From Marinobacterium sp. (GTDB lineage Bacteria > Pseudomonadota > Gammaproteobacteria > Pseudomonadales > Balneatricaceae), in contig JAOXSF010000084.1 of the NCBI GenBank assembly GCA_025800125.1, forward strand, positions 1 through 45,606: DNA of 45,606 bases, written 5' to 3'. This document shows positions 29,204-38,911 of the stretch, piece by piece. The notes beneath the pieces are model-generated. The model had not been told where the DNA came from. It saw only the letters and a program-made list of their open reading frames with translations, and ran no database searches. Within the stretch, counting starts at the first letter, position 1. Each line of letters opens with the position of its first letter. The translations under genes were made by a program, and so were the position numbers.

Positions 29204-29260
29204 GGGTACAGGGTAATGTTTTAGTCTTGATATGACCATCAGATCTATCTCTGTACCCAT
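29202..29260. promoter_or_regulatory. Inverted repeat in the MocR/EamA divergent region, candidate operator
   Basis: ATGGGTACAG (29202-29211) and CTGTACCCAT (29251-29260) are perfect 10-base arms separated by 39 bases. One arm overlaps the regulator start codon; the other lies 73 bases before the transporter start. Paired distant half-sites are known for MocR-type regulators that bind as dimers and bend DNA. The target role is inference. Confidence 0.5.
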
Positions 29261-29332
29261 TTTTTCGATGTGTTGCTGGCTCTTTTGACCTGTCGACGAG
29301 GCGGTTACATTCGCTTCTCGGAGGTAAGAACA

Positions 29333-30217
29333 ATGATGCTGAGCAAAGAACAACGTCTGGCACTGGTGCCCTGGGTGTTCGTGGGGATATGGAGTACCGG
29401 GTTTATCGGTGCCCGTTATGCGGTACCTTATATGGAACCATTTAGTGTATTGCTGGCGCGTATGCTGCTGGCCTTGCTAATGTTCACAGGGTTATTGTGG
29501 TGGCGTAAGCCGCAGTGGTGCACACCACGACAGGTGGGTCATCAGATGGTTGTGGGAACATTGGTACATGCCGGTTATCTGGGTGGTGTTTTTGCTGCCA
29601 TCGACTGGTCGATGCCCGCTGGGGTAACTGCGGTGATCATGGGGCTACAGCCATTATTGACCGCGCTGGTGGGTTTTATCTGGCTCAGTGAGCGCCTGAA
29701 AGGCGCTCAATGGCTTGGTCTGGGGCTTGGTCTGGTGGGTGTGTTGCTGGTTGTCAGCCAGACGTTGGAAGGCGATAGTGGGCCGGTGGGGGCTGACGCC
29801 TGGGCGGCTGCTGTTATCGCGCTGTTGGCGATATCGTTCGGAACCTTGTACCAGAAACGCTTCGGTGCTGGAGTGGATCTGATGGTGGGGGCTTTCTGGC
29901 AGTATATTGCGACGACGATTGTGCTGGGTCTGCTGGTCTGGCAGTTTGATTCGGGCGTGGTGAACTGGAGCTGGCCGTTGATTGGTGCGCTGGCCTGGAT
30001 GGTACTGGCATTGTCTGTGACTGCGATTCTGTTGTTGCTGGTGATGATTCGTGAAGGCGAAGCCAGTAAGGTGGCCAGCTATTTCTATCTGGTGCCAGCC
30101 TTGACGGCGCTGGAGGCCTGGTTGTTGTTTGATGAAACCCTCAATGTGATCGCGCTGCTGGGGATTGCGGTGGCAGTTACCGGTGTCTGGCTGACGGTAC
30201 GGCGTAGTCCTGGCTGA
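29333..30217 (+). CDS. EamA/DMT-family transporter
   Basis: A 294-residue polytopic inner-membrane protein with ten hydrophobic segments in two EamA repeats (about 8-140 and 155-292). It shows the usual pattern of a first-repeat STGFIGARYA region and a second-repeat GTLYQKRFG. Members export amino acids, purines or other small metabolites; the substrate cannot be read from sequence. ATG 29333 has GGAGGT 7 bases upstream. Because it is divergent from a PLP-type regulator, an amino-acid or vitamin B6-related substrate is a reasonable guess, no more. Confidence 0.88.
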   Translation: MMLSKEQRLALVPWVFVGIWSTGFIGARYAVPYMEPFSVLLARMLLALLMFTGLLWWRKPQWCTPRQVGHQMVVGTLVHAGYLGGVFAAIDWSMPAGVTAVIMGLQPLLTALVGFIWLSERLKGAQWLGLGLGLVGVLLVVSQTLEGDSGPVGADAWAAAVIALLAISFGTLYQKRFGAGVDLMVGAFWQYIATTIVLGLLVWQFDSGVVNWSWPLIGALAWMVLALSVTAILLLLVMIREGEASKVASYFYLVPALTALEAWLLFDETLNVIALLGIAVAVTGVWLTVRRSPG

Positions 30218-30300
30218 AAACTGCCTGTGCAGTCCGGTGATCCGGTATGATGGCATGAACGAACGATAGTGCTGTTAACCAGTCCACCGGATTGCAACTT

Positions 30301-31113
30301 ATGCCAGAATTACCTGAAGTTGAAACAACCCGCCGGGGTATTGCGCCTCATATCCGTAACCGTACAGTTACCGAGTTTGTCGTACGTCAGCCAAAACTGC
30401 GCTGGCCGATACCTGCTGAGCTTCACGATATACTGCCGGGTCTGCCGATTTTATCTGTGGAACGGCGGGCGAAGTACCTGTTGATTGGCTTTGAACCTGG
30501 TACGTTGCTGGTGCATCTGGGGATGTCTGGCAGTTTGCGGATGGTCGATTCTGAGCAACAGGCTGATAAGCATGACCATGTAGATCTGTGCCTGGACAGT
30601 GGTCTGGCATTACGGCTGCACGACCCGCGTCGCTTCGGCGCTGTACTCTGGCAGCCTGCCGGAGAGGCCCACAGTCTGCTGGCTTCATTGGGGCCGGAAC
30701 CGCTGACTGATGACTTTAATGTCGATTACCTGGCGGCTTGTGCCGAAGGCCGTCGTAGCGCTATCAAAACATTCATTATGGACAACCATGTGGTAGTGGG
30801 GGTTGGTAATATCTATGCCAACGAAGCGCTGTACGCTGCTGGCATCCATCCACAGCGGGCGGCTGGGCGTATTTCGAAAGCGCGGCTGGCGCGGCTGGTA
30901 GATGAGATCAAAACAGTACTGGCACGGGCGATTGAACAGGGCGGTACGACTCTGAAAGATTTTGTTGGTGGTGATGGCAAGCCTGGTTACTTTGCCCAGC
31001 AGCTGAATGTATATGGCCGGGCAGGAGAGCCTTGTCCAGGTTGTGGCCAGGTGCTGAGCGAAATTCGTTTAGGGCAACGCTCAACGGTATTTTGTGGCAG
31101 CTGTCAGCGTTGA
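30301..31113 (+). CDS. mutM: Formamidopyrimidine-DNA glycosylase (MutM/Fpg)
   Basis: It excises 8-oxoguanine and formamidopyrimidines and nicks the DNA backbone. ATG 30301 is chosen because the processed N-terminal Pro2 is the catalytic nucleophile ([10 protein letters not shown]); it gives 270 residues, as in E. coli. Glu3 and Lys58 are present, LHDPRRFGA contacts DNA, and the C-terminal zinc finger is CPGCGQVL with CGSCQR at the end. There is no strong ribosome site, so expression is probably low. It is followed by an unrelated hydrolase gene. Confidence 0.96.
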   Translation: MPELPEVETTRRGIAPHIRNRTVTEFVVRQPKLRWPIPAELHDILPGLPILSVERRAKYLLIGFEPGTLLVHLGMSGSLRMVDSEQQADKHDHVDLCLDSGLALRLHDPRRFGAVLWQPAGEAHSLLASLGPEPLTDDFNVDYLAACAEGRRSAIKTFIMDNHVVVGVGNIYANEALYAAGIHPQRAAGRISKARLARLVDEIKTVLARAIEQGGTTLKDFVGGDGKPGYFAQQLNVYGRAGEPCPGCGQVLSEIRLGQRSTVFCGSCQR

Positions 31114-31189
31114 AAGACAACTTGTACCGTTCTGTCAATTAAACGCTCTGTCGGTTAGCAGTTCTTTCAGTTAAAGAGGATATTTGCAG

Positions 31190-32098
31190 ATGGATAATGC
31201 ACAGGGGCCGGGGATGGCTGGCAGTGAAACTTTCAGGCAGCATCGTCAGTGGTTCAGAGAGCGTCTGGGTGTAGAGCTGTGGCTGCCACGTCGTCAGATA
31301 ATCCAGTTGTCAGATGGTATTCATACTGAGCTGTACCACTATCATGAAGACGCACCGACGCTGATCTTCCTGCCTGGTATAGGTACCTATGTGGAACTCT
31401 ATGCTGAACTGCTGGCCCGGCTTAGTGATAGCGGTTTTAATGTGCTGGGTATTGATCCCCCCGGCCATGGTTACTCGCAGGGCCGCCGTGGTGTCTATAC
31501 CGTTGAGCAGATGGATGAAATTATCAGCCAGGCAATTGATCAGCTCAGTCTCCGTTATCGGGGCGGCTTTGGTGTATTCGGGTTTTCGATTGGCTCATTG
31601 CTGGCGGTCAGTGCGGCAGAACTGGACAGCCGGATTGATTCGGTGCTCTGTGGTACGTTGCTATTGCCAGATCTGCCACCAGATCTGTTGCACTGGGCGG
31701 GCTGGCAGTGGACCTGGAGCAGTGCGTTCTTCTTTCCACAACTGGAGCTACCATTGGGTGCGCTGGTTGATTTTCGCCAACTGATGGCAGGCCATCCGGC
31801 TGCAGAGGCGATTAACAATGACCCGCTGATTATCTACGACTACCCGATTACCACCCTGTCCAGTCTGTTTAATCATCGCAGTGCGGTGGTGCGTAAGCAG
31901 TTTGATTTTCAGGCGCTGATTATCCATGGTGACCGGGATGAAGTATTGCCGCTTGCCTACTCTGAGCGCGTTGTGCGCCACTGTTGTCATCCATTCGAGT
32001 TGCAGCCTGTATCCCGTGCGGGGCATATGATGCCCTGGATGCAGACACCACAGTTGCTGGAATTGGCTGCTAACTGGTTCCATCGTACGCTGGGCTAA
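31190..32098 (+). CDS. Alpha/beta hydrolase, monoglyceride-lipase-like
   Basis: A 302-residue serine hydrolase. The oxyanion region is FLPGIGTYVELY, the nucleophile Ser133 sits in VFGFSIGS, the acid is probably Asp in IIHGDRDEVLPLA and the base His in RAGHMMPW. The IDPPGHGYSQGRRG block resembles monoacylglycerol lipases and lysophospholipases, so a lipid ester is a plausible substrate. No signal peptide is seen. ATG 31190 has AGAGGA 9 bases upstream; the TTG at 31184 is too close to that site. It stands alone 76 bases after mutM and 124 bases before the PAP2 gene. Confidence 0.85.
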   Translation: MDNAQGPGMAGSETFRQHRQWFRERLGVELWLPRRQIIQLSDGIHTELYHYHEDAPTLIFLPGIGTYVELYAELLARLSDSGFNVLGIDPPGHGYSQGRRGVYTVEQMDEIISQAIDQLSLRYRGGFGVFGFSIGSLLAVSAAELDSRIDSVLCGTLLLPDLPPDLLHWAGWQWTWSSAFFFPQLELPLGALVDFRQLMAGHPAAEAINNDPLIIYDYPITTLSSLFNHRSAVVRKQFDFQALIIHGDRDEVLPLAYSERVVRHCCHPFELQPVSRAGHMMPWMQTPQLLELAANWFHRTLG

Positions 32099-32222
32099 GC
32101 CTCAATGGTAGAAAATCACGGGTGGACAAACGTTCACCAAACCATCAATCCTTTGTAACCGAATCGTCATTGGCCAGAGTGCAACATGCGCAGTAGACAG
32201 GACAAACCGAAGGTCTGCTGTG

Positions 32223-32768
32223 ATGAATGCGCTTGTACTTGGGCTGTTACGTGAAAAACTCAGTAGTTTTGATCTGTTCGCATTTTACTGGTGTCAGGGG
32301 TATAGCCGCATTCAGGCGGTGCAGTTTATTAGCCGCCAGATTTCCCGCTGTGGTGATGGCCCGCTCTATCTGGGGCTGGCGCTGATGCTGGCCTGGCTGG
32401 AGCCTCAATACGGTGTTGCTTTTCTTCAGGTCGGGCTGCTGGCGTTTCTCATTGAACTACCTCTCTATCTGCTACTGAAAAACAGCATTCGTCGTGCCCG
32501 GCCCTGCCATCGTTATAACGACTGTACTGCGGCCATCGAACCTTCAGATCGTTTCAGTTTTCCTTCTGGTCATGCGGCTGCAGCGTTTGTCGTTGCTACG
32601 TTGCTCGGCCATTACTATCCGGCGCTGACCGGGTTCAGTTACAGCCTGGCAGTTTTGATAGGTGTGTCCCGTGTGATGTTGGGAGTGCACTACCCCTGCG
32701 ATATAGCTGCGGGGGCCTTATTGGGTATCAGCAGTGCGGTGTTGGCACTCAACCTTGCTACGCTTTGA
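32223..32768 (+). CDS. PAP2-family membrane phosphatase
   Basis: An integral membrane phosphatase of 181 residues with about five or six hydrophobic helices. All three motifs of the family are intact: KNSIRRARP, the PSGH motif in FSFPSGHAAAA, and SRVMLGVHYPCD. Relatives dephosphorylate phosphatidic acid, undecaprenyl pyrophosphate or lipid A. Start ATG 32223, or GTG 32220, follows AAGGT. It is only 13 bases ahead of a glycosyltransferase gene and appears to be the first gene of a four-gene run, suggesting a lipid-linked sugar role. Confidence 0.9.
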   Translation: MNALVLGLLREKLSSFDLFAFYWCQGYSRIQAVQFISRQISRCGDGPLYLGLALMLAWLEPQYGVAFLQVGLLAFLIELPLYLLLKNSIRRARPCHRYNDCTAAIEPSDRFSFPSGHAAAAFVVATLLGHYYPALTGFSYSLAVLIGVSRVMLGVHYPCDIAAGALLGISSAVLALNLATL

Positions 32769-32781
32769 CCGGAGCAGAATC

Positions 32782-33834
32782 ATGCGAATTCTTTACGGTG
32801 TGCAGGCAACCGGTAATGGCCATATCACCCGTGCCAGGGTAATGGCACCGGCCTTGCAGAAAGCAGGTATTGAGGTGGACTATCTGTTCAGTGGCCGTCC
32901 GCCACAACGCTACTTTGATATGCAGCCTTTCGGTGATTATCAGACCCGTACCGGGTTAACCTTCGCGATGGCGCAGGGGCGGGTGCGCTGGTGGCAAACC
33001 CTGCGTGATTTGCAGCTGATGCGTTACTGGCAGGATGTCAGAGCGCTTGATCTGAGTCGTTACGACCTGGTGCTGAGCGATTTTGAGCCGATCACTGCCT
33101 GGGCAGCCCGTAAGCAACAGGTACCCAGTGTTGGTATTGCCCATCAGTACGGTTTTCTCTATCCGGTGCCGGGTCATCTGCGACCGCAGACCATGGCGAA
33201 GCTGGTGCGTTGGTTTGCCCCGGTGGATCAGGCGATCGGCTTGCACTGGCATCACTTTGGTCAGCCGATGTTACCACCACTGATTCAGCCACCGCTCTAT
33301 CCAGCCTGTTGTGAACGGCACAAAGTGTTGGTGTACCTGGCTTTTGACCAGCGTGAGCAGATCGCTCGTCTGTTGCGGCCGTTTCATGATTACCAGTTTT
33401 ATATCTATACCGATATTGCTGAGCCGATAGAGCAAGGGCATCTGCACTTTCGACCTTTCAGTCGGGATGGTTTTCAGCGTGATCTGGCCAGCTGTTGCGG
33501 GGTGATCTGCAATGCTGGATTCGGGCTGATCAGTGAAGCAATTCAGTACGGCAAAAAGATTCTGACCCGGCCACTGGCAGGTCAGCTTGAGCAGATGAGC
33601 AATGCTCGGGTGCTGGAGCAGCTGGGGCTGGCGGTGGTGATGGAGGAAACCGACCCCTATTTGCTGGAGGCCTGGCTGGAGCGAGAGCCGCCTGGACCGC
33701 AGTGCTGGCCGGACGTAGCCACTGTATTGAGCCAGTGGCTGGCACAGGGCGCACAGGGGCCAGTCAGTGAAATGGTGGCACAGCTCTGGGCCGATCAGAC
33801 CGCTACGGCGAGCGTCACTGAGCAGCGTGCCTGA
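32782..33834 (+). CDS. MJ1255/VC2487-type glycosyltransferase family protein
   Basis: A 350-residue GT-B-like protein starting MRILYGVQATGNGHITRA, the glycine-rich start typical of this group, with GIAHQYGFL in the middle and the C-terminal donor-binding block CNAGFGLISEAIQYGKK. It is similar in layout to MurG- or MGDG-synthase-type enzymes. The donor and acceptor are unknown. ATG 32782 has GGAGCAG upstream. It lies between a PAP2 phosphatase and an EamA protein, fitting a lipid-linked glycosylation step at the inner membrane. Confidence 0.85.
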   Translation: MRILYGVQATGNGHITRARVMAPALQKAGIEVDYLFSGRPPQRYFDMQPFGDYQTRTGLTFAMAQGRVRWWQTLRDLQLMRYWQDVRALDLSRYDLVLSDFEPITAWAARKQQVPSVGIAHQYGFLYPVPGHLRPQTMAKLVRWFAPVDQAIGLHWHHFGQPMLPPLIQPPLYPACCERHKVLVYLAFDQREQIARLLRPFHDYQFYIYTDIAEPIEQGHLHFRPFSRDGFQRDLASCCGVICNAGFGLISEAIQYGKKILTRPLAGQLEQMSNARVLEQLGLAVVMEETDPYLLEAWLEREPPGPQCWPDVATVLSQWLAQGAQGPVSEMVAQLWADQTATASVTEQRA

Positions 33835-33896
33835 CTGGCTTGCCCGGCAGCGGGCTGCCACAATGGCGTTTCCATGCGTCTGGCCAGGGGCCTCTG

Positions 33897-34793
33897 ATGA
33901 TTACCGGTATTTTGTTCGGGCTGACAGCGGCGTTGCTGCAGTCCGTCTCTTATCTCTTCTCTGCAACATTTACTGCCCGTTTTCAGACCGGAGCGCTGAG
34001 CCAGTTTTTGCTTAATCACCTCAGTATCGGTTTGTTGTCGCTGTTGTCTCTGCCGCTGGTCTGGGATGTGCAGGCGCTGGAAGTCTCGCGCTATATCTGG
34101 CCGTTGCTGGGGGCGATGGGCTGTTATCTGGTGGCGCAGACAGCACTCTATCGGGCGTTGAAACACAGCCCGGCGTCACGGGTGTCGCCGTTGCTGGGCA
34201 TCAAGGTACTGGTGCTGGCACTGATTGGTGTGTTCTGGTTGCAGCATAGTTATCAGGGTTTGCAGTGGCTAGGTGTCGGACTCTGTCTGCTGGGGGCATA
34301 CTGGCTCAGCTATAGCGGTGGAATCATTCACCGGGTGGCGTTGTTATGGGTTGTGCTGGCCTGTGTTGGCTACGCGGTGTCCGACCTGTTCGTACTTGAG
34401 CTGATAGAGCGCTTTGAAGGACTGCCGCGTTTGCAGGCGGCTGGGCTCAGTGTTGCCTTATGCTATCTGCTGGCTGGTCTGGTATCACTGTTGTGGTGGC
34501 CTGGGTTGAAAGAGCGTCACCTGCTGGTATATAGCTTGCCTGCGGCGCTGAGCTGGTTTCTGGCACTGATAGCATTGTTTGCCTGCTTTGCCTGGATCGG
34601 GGTCGTGTTTGGTGGTGTGGTGCAGTCAGCGCGTGGACTATTTTCTATCCTGCTGGGACTGGTGCTGGCCTGGCTGAGTTGGCGTTATGCGGAACCTTTA
34701 CCGGCTGGCTCTGTCTTTGTACAACGCTTTGCGGCAGCAACATTGATGCTGGTGGCAATAGCGCTGTTTTCACTGGGCTCAGGAACTGCATGA
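33897..34793 (+). CDS. EamA-family membrane transporter or flippase
   Basis: A 298-residue, ten-helix DMT-type protein with two EamA repeats. It is a distant relative of the exporter encoded at 29333-30217. ATG 33897 has AGGGG about 8 bases upstream; the frame extends further upstream to 33840 without a site. The gene follows the glycosyltransferase by 62 bases and overlaps the thioredoxin-like gene by four. EamA-fold proteins include lipid-linked sugar flippases such as ArnE/ArnF, so a flippase role in this cluster is possible, but small-molecule export is equally compatible. Confidence 0.82.
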   Translation: MITGILFGLTAALLQSVSYLFSATFTARFQTGALSQFLLNHLSIGLLSLLSLPLVWDVQALEVSRYIWPLLGAMGCYLVAQTALYRALKHSPASRVSPLLGIKVLVLALIGVFWLQHSYQGLQWLGVGLCLLGAYWLSYSGGIIHRVALLWVVLACVGYAVSDLFVLELIERFEGLPRLQAAGLSVALCYLLAGLVSLLWWPGLKERHLLVYSLPAALSWFLALIALFACFAWIGVVFGGVVQSARGLFSILLGLVLAWLSWRYAEPLPAGSVFVQRFAAATLMLVAIALFSLGSGTA

Positions 34794-35329
34794 TCATGTC
34801 TGAAAAACCTTCATGGATAACTCGATTGGCTGAACGTTTAAAACGAATTCGCTGGCGCCGCTTGTTGATTGAAATGCTGATCGCGCTGGCGATTTTTATT
34901 GCGATTGATCAATGGCGTTCAAAAGACCTGCTGGCAACGGCTCAAACCGCCCCGCAGTCTGTACTGCCGACGCTGGCGGGTAAAACAGCGGCACTGCCTG
35001 CCAGAGGGACAACGCTGGTCTATTTTTTTGCCCCCTGGTGCACGGTTTGCCATCTGAGCATTGGCAATCTAAAAGGGTTGGCAGTACAACAACCGGAGCT
35101 GAACATTCAGCTGGTAGCGCTGGATTATCAGTCAACACAGGAGGTACGTGAATTTATTGCTGATCAGCAGTTGCCGTTTCCAGTGTTGATGGGGAACTCT
35201 CAGACTTTTGGTGACTGGCAGATCAGGGCTTATCCTACTTACTATCTGGTAGATGGAGCAGGTACCATCCAGGCTCGAAGCATGGGTTACAGTACGCAGG
35301 TGGGACTCTGGGTGCGCTCGGTGCTCTGA
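34790..35329 (+). CDS. Membrane-anchored thioredoxin-like protein
   Basis: 179 residues with a cytoplasmic basic N-terminus, one membrane anchor (about 24-40) and a periplasmic thioredoxin fold. The active site is APWCTVCHLS (Cys84, Cys87) and the cis-Pro is in AYPTYYLVD. TlpA/ResA-like proteins of this kind usually reduce or isomerise disulfides in exported proteins. The CTVC dipeptide is not typical of DsbA, so a reductant role is more likely. ATG 34790 overlaps the EamA stop; ATG 34796 is an alternative two codons downstream. Confidence 0.85.
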   Translation: MIMSEKPSWITRLAERLKRIRWRRLLIEMLIALAIFIAIDQWRSKDLLATAQTAPQSVLPTLAGKTAALPARGTTLVYFFAPWCTVCHLSIGNLKGLAVQQPELNIQLVALDYQSTQEVREFIADQQLPFPVLMGNSQTFGDWQIRAYPTYYLVDGAGTIQARSMGYSTQVGLWVRSVL

Positions 35330-35409
35330 TCCATCCTGATATGCTACGACCTCTTTCAAGTTAACATCGCAGGGAGCGTGTTACGGGTTGTGGCTGAGGA
35401 CATCCAGAT

Positions 35410-36174
35410 ATGAAAAAGACAGCACTTATCACAGGTGCCGGTAGTGGTATTGGCCAGGGTGTAGCCTGCGCACTGGCTGAACAGGGCTACCATATCATCG
35501 TTACTGACCTTTCCCTTGGCGCCGCAGAAAAAACCGTTGCCATGATTGTGCCGCCAGGTGGCAGTGCTCAGGCGCTGGCGATTAATGTGGCAGAGCAAAG
35601 CTCGATTGATCAGGCCTTTGCACAACTGGAGGGACAGCGAATTGATCTGCTGGTTAACAATGCCGGTTTGCAGCATGTTTGCCCGCTGGATGAGTTTCCA
35701 CCGGAAAAATTCAATCTGTTGCTTCAGGTAATGCTTAATGGTGCCGCGATGATGGCTCGTGCCTGTTTACCGATCATGCGTGCGCAGGGGTATGGCCGTA
35801 TCGTCAATATCGGTTCCATCCATTCGCTGGTGGCATCGCCATTCAAAAGCGCTTATGTTGCAGCGAAACATGGATTGGTAGGGTTTTCCAAGGTGGTTGC
35901 GCTGGAGACAGCGGATACTGACATTACCATTAATACGGTGTGCCCGGCATACGTGAAAACGCCACTGGTGGAAAAGCAGATTGCTGATCAGGCTGCCAGT
36001 CATGGCATCAGTGAGGAGCAGGTGATTAATGAAATCATGCTTAAACCGATGCCGAAAAAGTCGTTTATTTCGGTAGAAGAATTGGCCGCGACGGTCAGTT
36101 TTCTGGCATCTGATATGGCACGTAATATCACCGCACAGACTATTACACTGGACGGTGGCTGGACAGCTCAGTAA
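35410..36174 (+). CDS. bdhA: D-3-hydroxybutyrate dehydrogenase
   Basis: An NAD-dependent short-chain dehydrogenase that oxidises (R)-3-hydroxybutyrate to acetoacetate, linking polyhydroxybutyrate breakdown to central metabolism. The 254 residues contain the nucleotide loop TGAGSGIG (8-15), NNAG (83-86) and catalytic Ser136, Tyr149 and Lys153. The substrate-carboxylate residues known from the Pseudomonas fragi enzyme appear at matching spacing: Gln88, His138, Lys146 and Gln190. The C-terminal GGWTAQ is also typical. It is single, 80 bases after the thioredoxin gene, with a hairpin 25 bases downstream. Confidence 0.92.
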   Translation: MKKTALITGAGSGIGQGVACALAEQGYHIIVTDLSLGAAEKTVAMIVPPGGSAQALAINVAEQSSIDQAFAQLEGQRIDLLVNNAGLQHVCPLDEFPPEKFNLLLQVMLNGAAMMARACLPIMRAQGYGRIVNIGSIHSLVASPFKSAYVAAKHGLVGFSKVVALETADTDITINTVCPAYVKTPLVEKQIADQAASHGISEEQVINEIMLKPMPKKSFISVEELAATVSFLASDMARNITAQTITLDGGWTAQ

Positions 36175-36188
36175 ATAAAGGGAAAATG

Positions 36189-36224
36189 CTTAAAAGAAAG
36201 GCTCTGTCCATATGGGCAGAGCCT
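36189..36224 (-). terminator. Intrinsic terminator of the candidate sRNA
   Basis: AGGCTCTG and CAGAGCCT (36199-36206/36217-36224) pair perfectly and extend by three more pairs around an ATAT loop. On the minus strand it is followed by TTTCTTTT. It may also stabilise the 3' end of bdhA mRNA on the plus strand, where the T tract is missing. Confidence 0.8.
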
Positions 36225-36506
36225 GATATTCTCAAACCATCGCCACTGAATAGCCGTACAGCGGGATGGGGTGCTGCCGTTTGACAGCGTGGGCAGGGGG
36301 AAACTCCGATCCTTGAAGTACCCCCGGTTGGCATCCTGACCCTGTGATGTTTTTACTACCTTCGCATCCTGCGAGTGAGTCCGTTCTGTCCTGCCATCAC
36401 TTTTCGTGCCGTCCTTTTCATTCATTCCATGAACAGGAGATCCACGAAATTCATTATGAAGTTCGTCCCCTGATTTTGTATAAGAAAAGTTCCTAAATCC
36501 TGGTCT
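36189..36506 (-). ncRNA. Candidate CsrB/RsmZ-type CsrA-sequestering small RNA
   Basis: On the minus strand this roughly 315-nt stretch has 13 GGA motifs (about 5 expected by chance), seven of them AGGA and two the CsrB-type CAGGATG. Several sit in hairpin loops: TCGC-AGGAT-GCGA (36374-36362), TTCAT-GGA-ATGAA (36433-36421) and ACTTC-AAGGATC-GGAGT (36319-36303). The 3' end is an 11-bp hairpin with a U-rich tail (36224-36189). A TATACA box (36518-36513) with a poor -35 would start the RNA near 36506, as expected for an activator-dependent promoter. I found no clear GacA/UvrY box. CsrA itself is not in the window. The 121-codon frame across it resembles no protein I know. Confidence 0.7.
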
Positions 36507-36669
36507 GTTATCTGTATAAAGACTGAATTGCATTCGTTGCTGCTATGAATATGTCAGAGATATTGCAGTCATCGTTCCGTATCAGGCTGAGACAAAATGC
36601 TTTTCTATTGAAAATAACCTCTGCTACATGGACAACGGCCACGGAACAGGCCAGACTTGCCAGCTGATG

Positions 36670-36750
36670 TCTTGTCGGGGTGCTCCTGTGATGGAGCTGA
36701 GATTAAACCCGTAGAACCTGATCCGGCTAACACCGGCGTAGGAAGCGAGA
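36670..36750 (+). promoter_or_regulatory. TPP riboswitch (THI element)
   Basis: The conserved core is present in order: CGGGGTGCTCC, GGAGCTGAGA, ACCCGTAGAACCTGAT, CCGGCTAACACCGGCGTAGGAAG. A closing P1 stem pairs TCTTG (36670-36674) with CGAGA (36746-36750). It lies 166 bases upstream of thiC, its standard target: thiamine pyrophosphate binding lowers thiC expression. Confidence 0.97.
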
Positions 36751-36754
36751 TAAA

Positions 36755-38793
<2,039 letters not shown>

Positions 38794-38911
38794 CCTTCTC
38801 GCCAGAGAGTGTTTTACTTGATACCTGGGCCCTGCCAGTAATGGCGAGGCCTTTTGCTATCTGGCTTTGCCGTGCGCTGACTGCCTGTTTTGCCGAATAA
38901 AAGGAGGTTCT

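Noticed and set aside
36168-36533. 121-codon open frame on the minus strand between bdhA and thiC
   Set aside because: It overlaps a strong intrinsic terminator and the last bases of bdhA, resembles no protein, and is better explained by the GGA-rich structured RNA.
36175-36669. Possible remnant of a transposon or pseudogene between bdhA and thiC
   Set aside because: No terminal inverted repeats, target duplication or recognisable protein fragment; the sequence has its own terminator and hairpins.
38798-38848. CTCGCCA/TGGCGAG pairing after thiC as an intrinsic terminator
   Set aside because: The loop is 37 bases and the following T run is short (four T after GCC); too weak to call.
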